DNA of 64,000 nt from contig NC_052477.1 in NCBI RefSeq assembly GCF_009730915.1, positions 25,500,578 through 25,564,577 on the forward strand. Direction: 5' to 3'. Below, one piece after another: positions 48,561 to 60,883 of the stretch. The first letter of the stretch is position 1; every line of letters begins with the position of its first letter. The DNA is from Dioscorea cayenensis subsp. rotundata (Eukaryota > Streptophyta > Magnoliopsida > Dioscoreales > Dioscoreaceae). The translations under genes were made by a program, and so were the position numbers. The notes beneath the pieces are model-generated. The model was not told the origin of the DNA. It did not search any database and worked only from the letters and a program-made list of their open reading frames with translations.

Positions 48561-48779
48561 TGAATCTAACTTAACCATTTTGCACCAAAGCTTTTTTTCC
48601 TTTTCCCTTTACCATTTAAAAATGATATACTCTATGAGTATGCACATTATTAGCATATCCCCACTTTCATTATCTAGGAAGCTATATGTAAAATTTGATA
48701 TTTACTAGTAAAATTAAGATGTGTCATGTGATAAAAAAAAAATCAAGAATGTAGATTTTTTTTCCTTCCGGCCATGCAT

Positions 48780-49170
48780 GTAAAATATGTGAAAAATGTG
48801 AATCGGAAAAAAGTGAAGAATTCATTTGCAAAATTTGCTAAAAAAAATATATATGAAAATGCAAAAGATGTGGGTTTATTTACCAAGCTTATTGAAAAAT
48901 GTAAAAAATGAAATATTTGAGGTATGCAAAATTTCTCGAAAAATATGAAAAAAGGAAAATTTTAGATTTGTTTACAAAATTTGTGGATAAAATGTGAAAA
49001 GGGTGAAAATTTTGGGACTTATTTGCAAAGATTATGAGAAAATGGAAAAAAGTGAGAAATTTGGATTTATGTGGAAAAGTTGTGAAAAATGTGGAAATAT
49101 GGAAATTTGAGGATTTATTGCCAAAAATTGTAAAAAAAAATTGTGAAAAATTAGAGGGTATAGTTGTAAA
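48780..49170. repeat. Degenerate AT-rich tandem repeat, unit about 60 bp
   Basis: Five or six diverged units built on a pattern like 'atttgcaaaatttgtgaaaaatgtgaaaa'. The repeats are too diverged to place exact borders by eye. Satellite-like low-complexity DNA. Confidence 0.6.
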
Positions 49171-49329
49171 AAGTTATGAAAATTTCTGAAAGGGAAGCGT
49201 TTGGGGGGAAAATGACATAAGAGGGATTAATATGAAAGTGGAGAAAATAGGAATTTCAATGAATATAAGGGGTATTTTAGTAATTTTGCAAGCCCTTTGT
49301 GCACTCATGGGAGTGGATGGTGGTAGATG

Positions 49330-49981
49330 AAACTCTTTTTTTAAAACTTTAAACTCACTCTGAGGTTTTGAGCGGACTGCGGACACTCATTGTCTCTTGA
49401 TAATCTCTTTTAAAAACTCTAAACCTCACCTTAAGGTCTTGAGGAGACATTTATTGTCTTTAGACAATTATTGGAGTGGATGGAAGTTATTTAAAAAGAA
49501 AAAAAAAAATCTCATTTGAGGACTATTGAGAAGCTCACTATGAAGTCAGTTGACACTCACGAGTGAAAAGAGTTGAAAATTTTTATGAAAAACTTTATTG
49601 ACGCTCACTATGAAGTCTTTTGACACTCATGGGTGATGAAAAATTTTATGAGAAACTCTATTGAAACTCACTATGAGGTCTCTAAAAAGAGTTGATGAAA
49701 TTTTTTATAAGAAACTCTCTTGAAACTTATTATAAGGTCTCTTGACACTCATACTAGTAAAAAAAGTTAATGAAATTTTTTTTTATGAAAACTCTTTTGA
49801 AGCTCACTATGAGGTATTGAGTTGATGAAACTTCTTTTATGAAACTCTTTTAAAACTTATTATGAAGTCTCTTTACATTCATAAGAGTAAAAAAAAAAGT
49901 CGATGAAAATATTCTACGAAACTCCTTTGAAACCTACTGTGAGGTGTAATGCTTGACACTCACAAGGGTGATGAGAACTTT
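49330..49981. repeat. Diverged minisatellite, unit about 70-90 bp (left part)
   Basis: About eight units, each with 'ctcactatgaggtct', 'gacactcatgagtg' and 'gagttgatgaaa' blocks. The array is cut by copia element 2; the same pattern ('caactatgaggtcc...tttgacactcc') resumes at 55476-55540. Confidence 0.75.
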
Positions 49982-49986
49982 TGATG

Positions 49987-50090
49987 TGTTATGAAACATT
50001 AAAAATGAATGTCCCATTATGTTTCTCTCAACTCCTCTTGACTCTTGGCGTTTCATTTGCCAAAGGTTTATTCAGTTTCTAATTTAAATG

Positions 50091-50134
<44 letters not shown>

Positions 50135-50263
50135 CAAAAGAATGAAAATAATAAGAACGAAAAAGAGAACTTCCACTACTTTATCTTTGCTCTATATTTG
50201 TCTTGTTATTTTATATAGTTTTATAACATTGTTTGTCTTGCTATATTATATAGTTTTATGACA
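49987..50263 (+). repeat. 5' LTR of copia element 2
   Basis: 277 bp, starting TGTTATGAAAC and ending TTATGACA. It contains a TG dinucleotide run at about 50101-50132. The bases after it (cgaaatcagcatgaagc) lie where a primer binding site should be and are a poor match to the initiator Met tRNA type. Confidence 0.88.
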
Positions 50264-50353
50264 CGAAATCAGCATGAAGCTTTAACCAAGTTCTGACTAA
50301 TCTAATTTCTCGGCAAATCCTTTTCACGTAAGTACACAAACATTTTTTTTGTC

Positions 50354-53300
50354 ATGTCAAATCTTGCAAAATTTGATTTTGTTGCCCTTGATATTTCGGG
50401 AAAAAATTATTTGTCATGGGTGCTTGATGCTGAAATACATTTGAAAGCTAATAGACTTGGAGAAACCATTAAGGATAGTAATCAAGAATCCTTACAAAAC
50501 CGCGCAAAAGCAATGATTTTCCTCCGATATCATTTGCACGAGGATTTAAAAATTGAATATTTAACTATAAAAGATCCACTTGAATTGTGAAAAAATTTGG
50601 AGGAAAGGTATAACCACAAGAAGACGGTAATTTTACCGAAAGCTCGTTATGATTGGATGCATTTACGATTACAAGATTTCAAAACAGTAAGTGAATATAA
50701 TTCAGTCATATTTCGAATCAGTTCTCAATTAAAATTATGCAGAGAAAGGATTGTTGATTCTGATATGCTAGACAAAACATTCTCTACTTTTCATACCTCG
50801 AATATGCTTCTGCAGCAGCAATATCGAGAGAAAGGGGTTTACAAAATATTCTGATTTGATTTCATGTTTGCTTGTGGCTGAAGAAAACAATGAACTACTA
50901 ATGAAAAATCATGAATCTCGTCCTACTGGCTCTACTCCATTCCCTGAAGTAAATGCGATGACATATGAAAACTCCAAATGAGGATGTGGTCGTGGTCGTG
51001 GCCATGGTCATGGAAGAGGACGTGGTTGGAATAAATATCAGAAAAATCATAATGATAATAAAGATGCATCTTACCACCAGAAGTGGACAAATTATGAAGA
51101 AAAACAGTTTAAAGGCAAAAAAGGATCAAGTAACAAATCAGAAAATATATGTTATTGATGTGGTGTACAAGGGCACTGGTTGCATACTTGTCGTACACCA
51201 AAGCACCTTGTCGATCTCTATCAAGAATCAATAAAAGAGAAAAATGTCGAGGGGAATTTTATATACCAAAATGATGACTTTCAACAATAACCCTCTTGTG
51301 GGTATGTTGTCACATTTAGATGTTGTTGATTTTCTTGAAGATTCTCAGTTTAATGATGGCAACTGAATTGACACCATAATTGTTTTTTTTCCCTATGCAT
51401 TTTATTTTAATTAATTTATGCATGTTTGATCTTGTTCTTACCCATTATAATACTTATTTACTTTTTGAAGAATATATGGATACTACCAAATTCATAGTTA
51501 GATTGGACATCAAAGATGAGGATGTATGCCTTGTTGATAGTGCAACAACACACTCAATATTTAAAAGCAAAAAATATTTTCCCATTTAATAATGGGTAAA
51601 ACCAATGTCAATACAATATCGGACAGTATAAATTTTATTGAAGGCTCTGGAAGAGCAAATATATTGTTTCCTAGAGAAACAAAATTTATTATAACTAATG
51701 TATTATATTCTCCAAAGTCCCACCAAAACTTATTAAGTTTTAAAGATATACATCTCAATGGGTATCACATAGAGGCGTCAAATATGGGAAATACTGAATA
51801 TTTATACATTATTGCTGTTACTTCAGGTAATAAGCATGTATTGGAGAAACCGCACATTCTCATCTGCCCTTTATTATATATATATTCGAACAATTGAGGC
51901 AAATGCTATAGTAAACCAGAAGTTGACTAACTCAAATGAATTTATTCTATGGCATGATCGGTTAGGTCATCCTGGATCAATAATGATGCGAAAAGTACTT
52001 GAAAACTCATATGGACATCCATTAAAGAACTTGAAGATTCTTCAATCAAATGAATTTTCATGTCCAGCATGCTCTCAAGGCAATTTATTATCAGGCCATC
52101 CACAAATAAAATTGGAATTGAATCTCCTATGTTTTTAGAGAGAATTCATGGTGATATATGTGGACCAATTCATCCTCAATGTGGGCCATTTAAATATTTT
52201 ATGGTTTTAATTGACACATCAATGAGATGGTCACATGTGTACCTATTATCAACTCGAAACCTGGCTCTTTCGAGGTTGTTGGCTCAAATTATTCGATTAC
52301 GAGCACATTTCTCTGATCATGCAATTAAAATAATAAGGCTTGATAATGCTGGTGAATTTACATCTCAAGCATTTGATGACTATTGCATGTCCATTGGAAT
52401 AAAAGTTGAACATCCTATTGCTCATGCTGATACACAAAATGGCTTGGCAGAATCATTTATTAAGCGGCTCTAGTTGATTGCTAGGCCATTATTAATGAAA
52501 ACAAAGCTTCCGATCTATGCTTGGGGACATGCAATTTTACATGCCTCATCACTTGTGCGCATAAGGCCAACAAGTTATCAAAAATTCTCCCCCTTTCAAT
52601 TGGTTTCTGGGCAAGAACCAAATATATCTTATTTGAGAGTTTTTGGGTGTGGAGTATACGTCCCAATTGTTCCACCACAAAGAACTAAAGTGGGATCTCA
52701 AAGGAGATTAGAAATATATATTGGATATGAATATCCTTTTATTATTAAATATCTTGATCGTTGATAGGTGATGTTTTCACAGCTAGATTTGTTGACTGTC
52801 ATTTTGATGAGATAGTTTTTCCAACATTAGGGGGAGAAAATGAAAAGATGAAAATGTTGAAAATGAAAATGTTGAAAAAAGAAATTACATGGAATGCTCA
52901 AAGTTTAAATCATTTTGATCCTTGCACAAAACAATGTGAACTGGAAGTTCAACGAATAATTCATTTACAATGAGTTGCAAATCAACTACCTGATGCATTC
53001 TTTGATCCAAAAAGAATAACAAAATCACATGTACCGTGGAAAAATGCTCCTATTAGATTTAATATCCCAGAAGGGCCTCTTATAACAAATGAATCTAAAG
53101 TACGCCTGAAGCGTGGAAGACCAGCTGGTTCAAAAGATAAAAATCCTCGAAAGAAAAGGGAAACAAAAGATCATAAAGAAAATGCAGATAAAATAAACAT
53201 TGAAAATTAATAATAGCAAACTTCCAAAAGAAGTTTCGAGATCCTAAAATTGAAGAAGAAAATCAGGAAATTTCCATAAATTATGTCTCAAATGGGAAAA

Positions 53301-54990
53301 AATGGGACAAAAATGAAACAATTGTTAACAATATCTTTGCATATAATGTGGCAATTGATGTTTTGAAAGATAAGGATTATGAGCCTAAATCTATTGAGGA
53401 ATGCCGAAAAAAAATTATTGGCCAGGATGGAAAAATGCAATACATGCAGAATTAAACTGTCTCACAAAACGAGGAGTTTTTGGATCCATAACTAAAACAC
53501 CTGCAGATGTTAAATTAGTTGATTACAAATGGGTATTTGTGCAAAAACGAAAATGAGAAAAATGAAATTGTTAGATATAAAGCAAGACTCGTTGTACAAG
53601 GGGTTTCACAAAGACCTGGCATTGGTTATGAAGAAACATACTCCCCTGTAATAGATATAATCACGTTTCATTATATAATTAGTCTTGTAGTACATGAAAA
53701 ATTACATATACAATTAATGGATGTTGTTACTGCGTACTAATATGGCCAACTAGATAATATATATATATATATAAAGTCTCAGAAGGACATAAGATGCCTG
53801 AAGCATACAATTCAAATTCCCGGGACATGTATTCAATTAAATTACAAAGATCTTTGTATGGTTTGAAACAATCTGGGCGTATGTGGTATCATCGCCTTAG
53901 TGAATATTTGATAAAAGAAGGGTATAAGAATGACCCTATTTGCCCATGTGTGTTCATCAAGAAATCCAAAAAGGGATACGTGATAATTGGGGTACATGTT
54001 GATGATTTAAATATACTTGGAACTCCTGAAGAGCTTCCAAATACCGTTAATTATTTAAAGAAAGAATTTGAAATGAAAGATCTTGGGAGAACAAAATTTT
54101 GTCTCAGACTGCAGTTCGAGTACTTAGAGAGATGCTTTTATCCACCAATCGACATATATAGAAGGGGTTTTACAATGATTTAATATGGATAAAGCATATC
54201 CATTAACAAGCCCTATGGTTGTTCGATCCCTTGATATTCATAAAGACCCTTTTCGACCTCAGGAAGATAATGAAGAATTACTTGGTAATGAAGTACCATA
54301 TCTTAGTGCAATTGGTACCTTGATGTATCTTGCTAATTGTACTTGGCCAGATGAAGCTTTTGCTATAAATTTGTTATCAAGATACAGTTCTGCACCAACA
54401 TGGAGACATTGGAATGGTATTAAACATATACTACATTATCTTCGAGGAACAATTGATATGGGATTATTTTATACACATGAATCAAAAAGACAATTAGTTG
54501 GATATGCAGATGCGGGGTATTTATCTGACCTGCACAAAGCCCGATGATAAACTGGTTATGTGTTTACACATGGGAGAACGGCCATATCATGGCATTTTGT
54601 GAAAGAAACTATAGCTGCTACTTCTTCAAATCATACATAAATACTTGCAATTCATGAAGCAAGTCGTGACTATGTTTGGTTAAGATCAATGACACACCAT
54701 ATTCAAGAAAATTGTGGTTTGTTGTCCCAGAAGGACAGTCCAACAATATTATATGAAAACAATGCAGTTTGTATAGCTCAATTGAAAGGAGGATACATCA
54801 AAGGCCAGAGAACATAACATATATCACCGAAGTTATTTTTCACACATGATCTTGAGAAAAATGGTGATATCCATATTCAGAAAATACAATCCAGTTAAAA
54901 TCCTGCAGATTTATTCACTAAGGCATTACCCACATCAACTTTTGAAAAGTTTGTTCATAAGATTGGGACGCGTCGCCTCAGGGATCTTCA
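50354..54990 (+). pseudogene. Broken gag-pol of copia element 2
   Basis: gag starts at the ATG at 50354 (MSNLAKFDFVALDISGKNYL) and stops early at 50588, continuing at 50597-50854; an Arg/Gly-rich zinc-knuckle region follows near 50985-51210. The protease motif VDSATTHS lies near 51531-51560. Integrase: WHDRLGHPG (about 51951), HGDICGPI, LDNAGEFTS, HADTQNGLAESF (52060-52473) and 52474-52764. RT: VRYKARLVVQGVSQRPG (53519-53740), LKQSGRMWY and VHVDDLNILG (53794-54183). RNase H: VGYADAGYLSD (54185-54547), then fragments. At least eight stops or shifts. One unit of domain order is complete, so this is decay, not rearrangement. Confidence 0.9.
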
Positions 54991-55218
54991 ATAATGTTCT
55001 CTTCAAGGGGAGTCATATACGCGCTGTACTCTTTTTCCTTCGTCATGGATTTTGTCCCACTGGGTTTTCCTAACAAGGTTTTAATGAGGCAGCAGATAAA
55101 GCGTATATCAGGAAAGTCGTACTCTTTTTCCTTCACTAGGATTTTTTCCCATTGGTTTTTTTTTTTCTAGTAAGGTTTTAACGAGGCAATTCCTATATAA
55201 TGGACATTCAAGGGGGAG

Positions 55219-55470
55219 TGTTATGAAACATTAAAAATGAATGTCCATTTCTCAACTCCTCTTGACTCTTTGGCGTTCCATTTGCCAAAAGTTTATTCAG
55301 TTTCTAATTTAAATGCTATATATATATGTGTGTGTGTGTACCAAAAGAATGAAAATAATAAGAACGCGAAAGAGAACTTCCACTACTTTATCTTTGCTCT
55401 ATATTTGTCTTGTTATATTATATAGAATTATAACATTGTTTGTCTTGCTATATTATATAGTTTTATAACA
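55219..55470 (+). repeat. 3' LTR of copia element 2
   Basis: 252 bp, starting TGTTATGAAAC directly after the purine tract and ending TTATAACA. The TG run is shorter than in the 5' LTR, and about 10 bp near its start are missing compared with that copy. Confidence 0.88.
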
Positions 55471-55540
55471 TGATGAAAATTCTTAAAAATTTCTTTTCAA
55501 ACCAACTATGAGGTCCCATGTTTGACACTCCCCGGGATTT

Positions 55541-58042
55541 TTACGATTTCCAAGATTTTGAGATAATATTGTATATAAAATAGAATGGAAAACAATATGA
55601 TTAAATAACTCCTACTATATAAACTTTTGGTATACCTTTTGAAAGGTCTTATGGACATTTATTACATAAAAAAAATAAGTGTCATTTTTTTTAATTATTA
55701 ATATTATAATTAATATAAAAAACTTCAATATAATAAAAAATTTAAATTTATTCCTTAAAATAATCTAGAAGCAGATTATACATTTACTTTACTGGTATGT
55801 ATATATATGTTACACTCTAAAAATTATTCCGAAAAAGACTTTTATACTTGTATTTAAGGAATAACACGCAATTTTATTATCATTACAAAAAATTCTGTTT
55901 TCTTTTCTCTTATTGACAATTTTTTTTATATTTTCTTAATATTATCAATCTCGATCAAGAGATTTCATTGCCTACAATCAATCAATTTCAAGAGTGTACT
56001 ATAAAGGAAAGGGGTATGACTTTAATTTTATTTTTTATAATTTAAATTTATTTTTCTTGTTTTTTCTATATCAGGTAGAATTAATTAGTTTTCTACTTGA
56101 TTCAGAAAATTAAAAATTTTAGATGACAAAAAATCAATTGAAAATATGTTGTTTTAAACTTTAAACTTTTTTAAAACAAGACACATTTTTTGATATTGAT
56201 AGTTGGATTTATTTTATGAATTATATGTTTTAAAAGAATTTAATAAGACACATTTTTTGAAGTTGTTAATTTTATACAAAAATTAAACTCGTTTTGCTTC
56301 ATTTTTTTAAATTTAAGTTAATATAAATTAATTTTTATGATTGGTCATTATTTTCATTAAGAAAATTTTGTATCTCAATTTAAATACCAAAATTTAATAA
56401 ATAATTTGTCCCTCAAAAAGCAAGAAAAATTAGTTTTAATTGAGTTTTAGATGCAAATAAATTGATTAAAAAATGATTAAAGAAGGATCTGAAATGTCAA
56501 GATTTTGTTTAAATTTTAATATTTTATTTATATTGTCTTTACTGTGTAATTATTTAATAAAACAATTTAAAAAATTATTATGATTTCGCCATTTTCACTA
56601 AGACCCAGAATTTGTAGCCTTCTCTTTTACTTGGTTTTATTCATTTGTGATATTTTGCTTTGTTTATTTGTAACTACTCTCTTTATTAAACAAGATGTGG
56701 TTTAACCATTTTTATAAATAATAATAAAAAAAACCTTTACCTCTTAAATTGTTTTCCTTCATTCTGGTATGGAACTTTGGATCTTTTGAAATGCATTAAA
56801 GTTGTGTCCAATCCATAATCACATTAATGGCATATAAAGCCTCATGTTCAAACTCACTATTCTTTTATCTACTCAAAAAGAGCATGATCATTATTCTTCA
56901 TTTCTCACCATGTGAAATGGATTAGGGAATGTCAAAGGTTTTCTACAAAATAATTAGTCAAAAAATGTCATAAATTAATCAGGTATCTTTATTAATTGAA
57001 CTTAGAGACCATATGATGTTGCCTCCCTTGGGACTAATTAAAAATTTCAGAACTAAAAGCATCCAACCTAGAAAGTATACTAACCCTTATAAATGAGTTC
57101 TTTAAATAAAAAAAAAACAGAACTTATTATATTACTTCATGGGCTTCACATGTAGATCATAGAAAAAAAGTACATACAAATCAGATAATTGAATACCAAA
57201 CTAAAAGCTTTATAAAACTTTTGACTTATGAGAAGTTATAAGTTCAGTACAGTCAATAACATGTTCTACATTTTTCATCTTATTAATGAATCAAACTTGT
57301 ACTCATCTTATTGAGTAATGGCAGTGCATACAATTATACAAACCTACCCACTTTGAGAAAGATAAGTTTTGATGGTGATGCCCTACATACAATTTGCCAA
57401 AATCAGTGGAAATCTAATCTCCAAAACACCAACTCCAACTCATGTTTTTTTCAAATATATCTTCTTGCTTTCTCCAAAGTCATGGTTATCTTACTTTAAC
57501 AATGTTTGGCATCCACTATACCTATACTTTTCACACTTGATTTTTTTATTTATTTATTTATTTATTTTAATATGTGGTTAGTTGTGTCTGATGTGGACTA
57601 AATGGGCTATATGAGTGATCATTCAAAGCTGTCATAAGAGGACTTTTTCAATGTGGGACATGATCTGTGGCTTCTCCCAATAATGAGAAACAATCCCAAT
57701 TGGCTCAATGTGTTGGCCTACATTTGAAGTATACAATGAATTCTAAGATACTGATTTTTTTTTTAAGAAAAAATATATCTATGAGTTGATCTTGGGTAAA
57801 ATTTTTTTGAGTATTTGACAAGAGTCACATTTCTATCTTCATGTACAGAAATGCATTATTAATATAACTGAATCAAGATGCCATAGTCCTGCCTTTGGGG
57901 GACCAACCAACAACCATTCAGCATCTCATTCAACTTTACCTCCACACTTTGGCCTTTGCCTTTTATTCTCTCAACCTTTACTCTTCTCCTTCATTTCAAT
58001 ATTGCACCATTGTTCTTACCAACAAGAAGAAGAAGAAGAAGA
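55541..58042. other. AT-rich intergenic region upstream of the kinase gene
   Basis: No coding sequence, RNA gene or complete repeat was recognised. Composition is very AT-rich to about 57900. From about 57900 the sequence turns pyrimidine-rich (cctccacacttt...ctcttctcctt), like a 5' leader. Confidence 0.5.
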
Positions 58043-59071
58043 ATGAAGGAATATAGCTATGAAGACATTGAAGAAGCGACGAAAGGCTTCGTTCTCGACC
58101 GCCTTATCGGTAAAGGAAGCCATGGTTGTGTCTACAAAGGCACTCTTAAAGGTGGCAAGCATGTAGCAGTGAAGAAGCCATTGGAAAAACTTCAAGAAGT
58201 TGAACAAGATTCCAAACTAGATCATGAGATTGATATACTAGCTTCACTACATAGCAAACACCTTGTTAACCTTCTAGGTGTGACTCATAACAAGCACAAG
58301 CTCCTTGTCATGGAGTTCATGCCTAATGGTTCACTCCATGATCTCTTACACTCTTCTTCTTCTTCTTCACCATCTTGGTCTCGCCGTCTTATCATCGCTC
58401 TTCAGATAGCTCAGGCTGTTCTTTCACTCCATGAGGCAGCTCCGGCAATCATCCACCGTGATATTAAGGCGGCAAACATACTGTTTGATCGTCACTGGAA
58501 TGCAAGGCTTGCTGATTTTAGCCTTGCAGTTAGAGACAATACATTGTTGACATTGGAGCCTACCATGCCTGCTGGCACACTTGGTTATCTTGATCCTATG
58601 TACACTACGCCAGAGAAGTTAAGCCCGAAGAACGATGTTTTTAGTTTCGGCGTTGTCTTGCTTGAGATTTTGAGCTCAAGGAGAGTCATGGATGTAGCTT
58701 CCCATCCTGCTTCTATAGTTGCATGGGCGGTGCCATTGATCAGAGCCCAGAGAGAAGTTGAAGTCATTGATGGGAGGAGAAAATTGCCGAGTTATATGGA
58801 AGGAGTTATCAAACATTTGCTGTGTATATCGGAGCGGTGTGTTTCTTCGAAGGAGGAAAGGCGGCCGGAGATGGCGGAGGTGGCTGCTGAGCTTCAAGGT
58901 TTGGCTTCGAAGTTATGGTGTCCAATTTGGGCTTGTCACAGATTAAATTCATTTTTCTATCCATGGAGAAGATGGAAAAATAGGAAGGTATCTACTACTA
59001 AGATTGTTTGCAAAGATCACTTGCTTGATGAGAATGGTGAAGATGAAGATGACAGTGATGATACATATTGA
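58043..59071 (+). CDS. Receptor-like cytoplasmic serine/threonine kinase (At5g23170/At3g51990-like), DFS in place of DFG
   Basis: A single exon of 342 residues from the ATG at 58043 (MKEYSYEDIEEATKGF). An upstream in-frame extension begins with TTG and is rejected. Kinase landmarks: glycine loop GKGSHGCVYKG, ATP-binding lysine in VAVKKP, catalytic loop IIHRDIKAANILFD, then LADFSLAV where nearly all kinases have DFG, activation segment PAGTLGYLDPMY, and [11 protein letters not shown]. There is no signal peptide or membrane segment, so it is cytoplasmic. The closest group I know is the short CRINKLY4-related plant kinases. The acidic C-terminus (DENGEDEDDSDD) is unusual. HRD Asp and VAVK Lys remain, so activity is possible, but the DFG Gly to Ser change makes it uncertain. 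Substrate unknown. Confidence 0.88.
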   Translation: MKEYSYEDIEEATKGFVLDRLIGKGSHGCVYKGTLKGGKHVAVKKPLEKLQEVEQDSKLDHEIDILASLHSKHLVNLLGVTHNKHKLLVMEFMPNGSLHDLLHSSSSSSPSWSRRLIIALQIAQAVLSLHEAAPAIIHRDIKAANILFDRHWNARLADFSLAVRDNTLLTLEPTMPAGTLGYLDPMYTTPEKLSPKNDVFSFGVVLLEILSSRRVMDVASHPASIVAWAVPLIRAQREVEVIDGRRKLPSYMEGVIKHLLCISERCVSSKEERRPEMAEVAAELQGLASKLWCPIWACHRLNSFFYPWRRWKNRKVSTTKIVCKDHLLDENGEDEDDSDDTY

Positions 59072-60883
59072 TTTAGCATTTAATTGTATAGTTTGTTTGT
59101 TGACATTTTCATGTTATTTCCAAGAGAGAAGATAAGGAACAACTAATGTTAGAAGGTTTAAGCTTGATTTCTGCTTTGATGTCATTTTCAGTATTGTATT
59201 TTATGCCTGTCCAGGAGGAAACAGATCTCTGTTTTCAAGCATTTTCTTGTATTAAATCTTACGGAGGTGATGAAAACGAAATGAATTTAAATTGTGATTA
59301 TTTTATCTTAAATATTGGTTGTTGAACAGAAAGATAGCATGCAAATTATTTTCAGTAACATAATCATCTTATGCAGTTGTTGGTCAGGAATTTTTCTTAT
59401 GATGCTTAAACTTTAGAAATCATATGTGACAAATTAGTTTGGTAACATATCATGTCACAAACAAAACTAGAATCAAATCCCAAACGGAATTCGTGAAATC
59501 ATTGTCAAAGTTTGTTTGATCTGAAAGCGAATTTCCCAACCAAACACGTTGATTAAGATGAGTTTTTGTAACTCATCTCTCTGTTTCTTGAACTTTACGG
59601 GCACTACATTTTTTCGGTCAAATTGTGAAGCATTTTTCAGAAAGAAAAGTTCTGTTTTATCTGATATTTCAAAGCATGGGCCTGCATGAATTCTAAAATA
59701 GCAGATATTTTTGAAACAACAGCCAAGTTTGATTTTGTTTTCAAATAAGAATCTAGCAAGTATGCAGTGAAAAGCAAGAAAGAATTCACAAGCTCCAAAT
59801 CATGTAAAGACAGAAAAAAGAACCAAATGATTTCTCAGTAAAGATTCACTTATTTGGTAATGGAAACAATTTAGTATTAAAAAGTTCCTGCTAAATAAAT
59901 ACTGTGAAATTTTCAATACGGATCAATGCATGACAAAGAAATATGTTTGCTGTTATGTAAAGATGGCAGAAAATCGATAGCAGAAAACTGAAAAACATCC
60001 ACATCAAAGAGATTAATATTTTAATGATTTTCTCTCTTTGGTAGATAAACCAGAGAATTGGTGTGATTTCCCACCGATCGATTGTTGTTGTAGCTAGAAC
60101 ACACAAAATGTCAGTAACAAGCTTAACTAAAATTAACAATTATTTCTCATTCTGAAATGAGTTACATTTGTCAAGCTTGAATCCAAGGCCCTTTTGGACA
60201 TATACATATAAGTTCTAGTTAAGAAACCATGAACTTAAGAAACCGGCCGACTCAATAATCTTGCCATTCTGAATAGATTGCAATTAGTGCGAAAACAAAG
60301 AAAGCTTGTCATTTGTCACTAGAATTCCACTAGTTTAATCAGTTGCAATTCATCACTTATTCTATTGATAACAAGACACAATTAGTTATTATCATCGACA
60401 CCAATTGTAATCTTGTACTCTTGAATTTTTTGTCATTTATCTGTCCCTTTCACCAAAGAAAAAAAGAAAAAAATCTACATCAATCTCTCTCTCAGGAGAA
60501 AACTGAAACAATACGGTTTGAAATGGTCCACATTCATCTCTAATAAAGAATTCAAGTTGAGATAGACAATGAAATTCAACAAACTGTAATAATGTGTACA
60601 GTATATTATCTATGGAACCTGATATAACAACAAATGCCAAAATATTACAAGGTTCAGCAATCTGAGATTCTACAAGTAATGGAACTATGTACTTCCAAAC
60701 TGTTTGCAATGGAATATTTCAAATCATGAATTTAACTCAAAACCTGATATACATACAGTGGAAAGCCAGACTCCTCAAGAATACCAAAGCACATCAACAA
60801 AATTAATTGCTTATTATCAGTCACTGTATAATGTTGAACTGCTAAAGTTTCTTAGTTTCACAAATGCTTTGCTAACTGGAGCT
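59072..60883. other. Intergenic region between two convergent kinase genes
   Basis: 3' flanks of both kinase genes. The open frames at 59891-60139 and 60437-60709 show no recognisable domain. No repeat or RNA gene seen. Confidence 0.5.

Larger units (their letters stand above)
49987..55470 (+). mobile_element. Ty1/copia LTR retrotransposon 2, decayed
   Basis: A plus-strand element flanked by 5-bp direct repeats TGATG (49982-49986 and 55471-55475). LTRs are 49987-50263 and 55219-55470, both TG...CA. A purine tract (caagggggag) adjoins the 3' LTR. The LTRs differ mainly in a TG-repeat length (longer in the 5' LTR) and small indels. Internal order is gag, protease, integrase, RT, RNase H. Many stops make it inactive. 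It sits within a minisatellite array. Confidence 0.93.

Noticed and set aside
57956-58042. N-terminal extension of the intronless kinase (LPFILSTFTLLLHF...)
   Set aside because: The frame begins with TTG, not ATG, and the DNA is pyrimidine-rich leader-like. The first ATG, at 58043, begins the family-typical YSYEDIEEATKGF.
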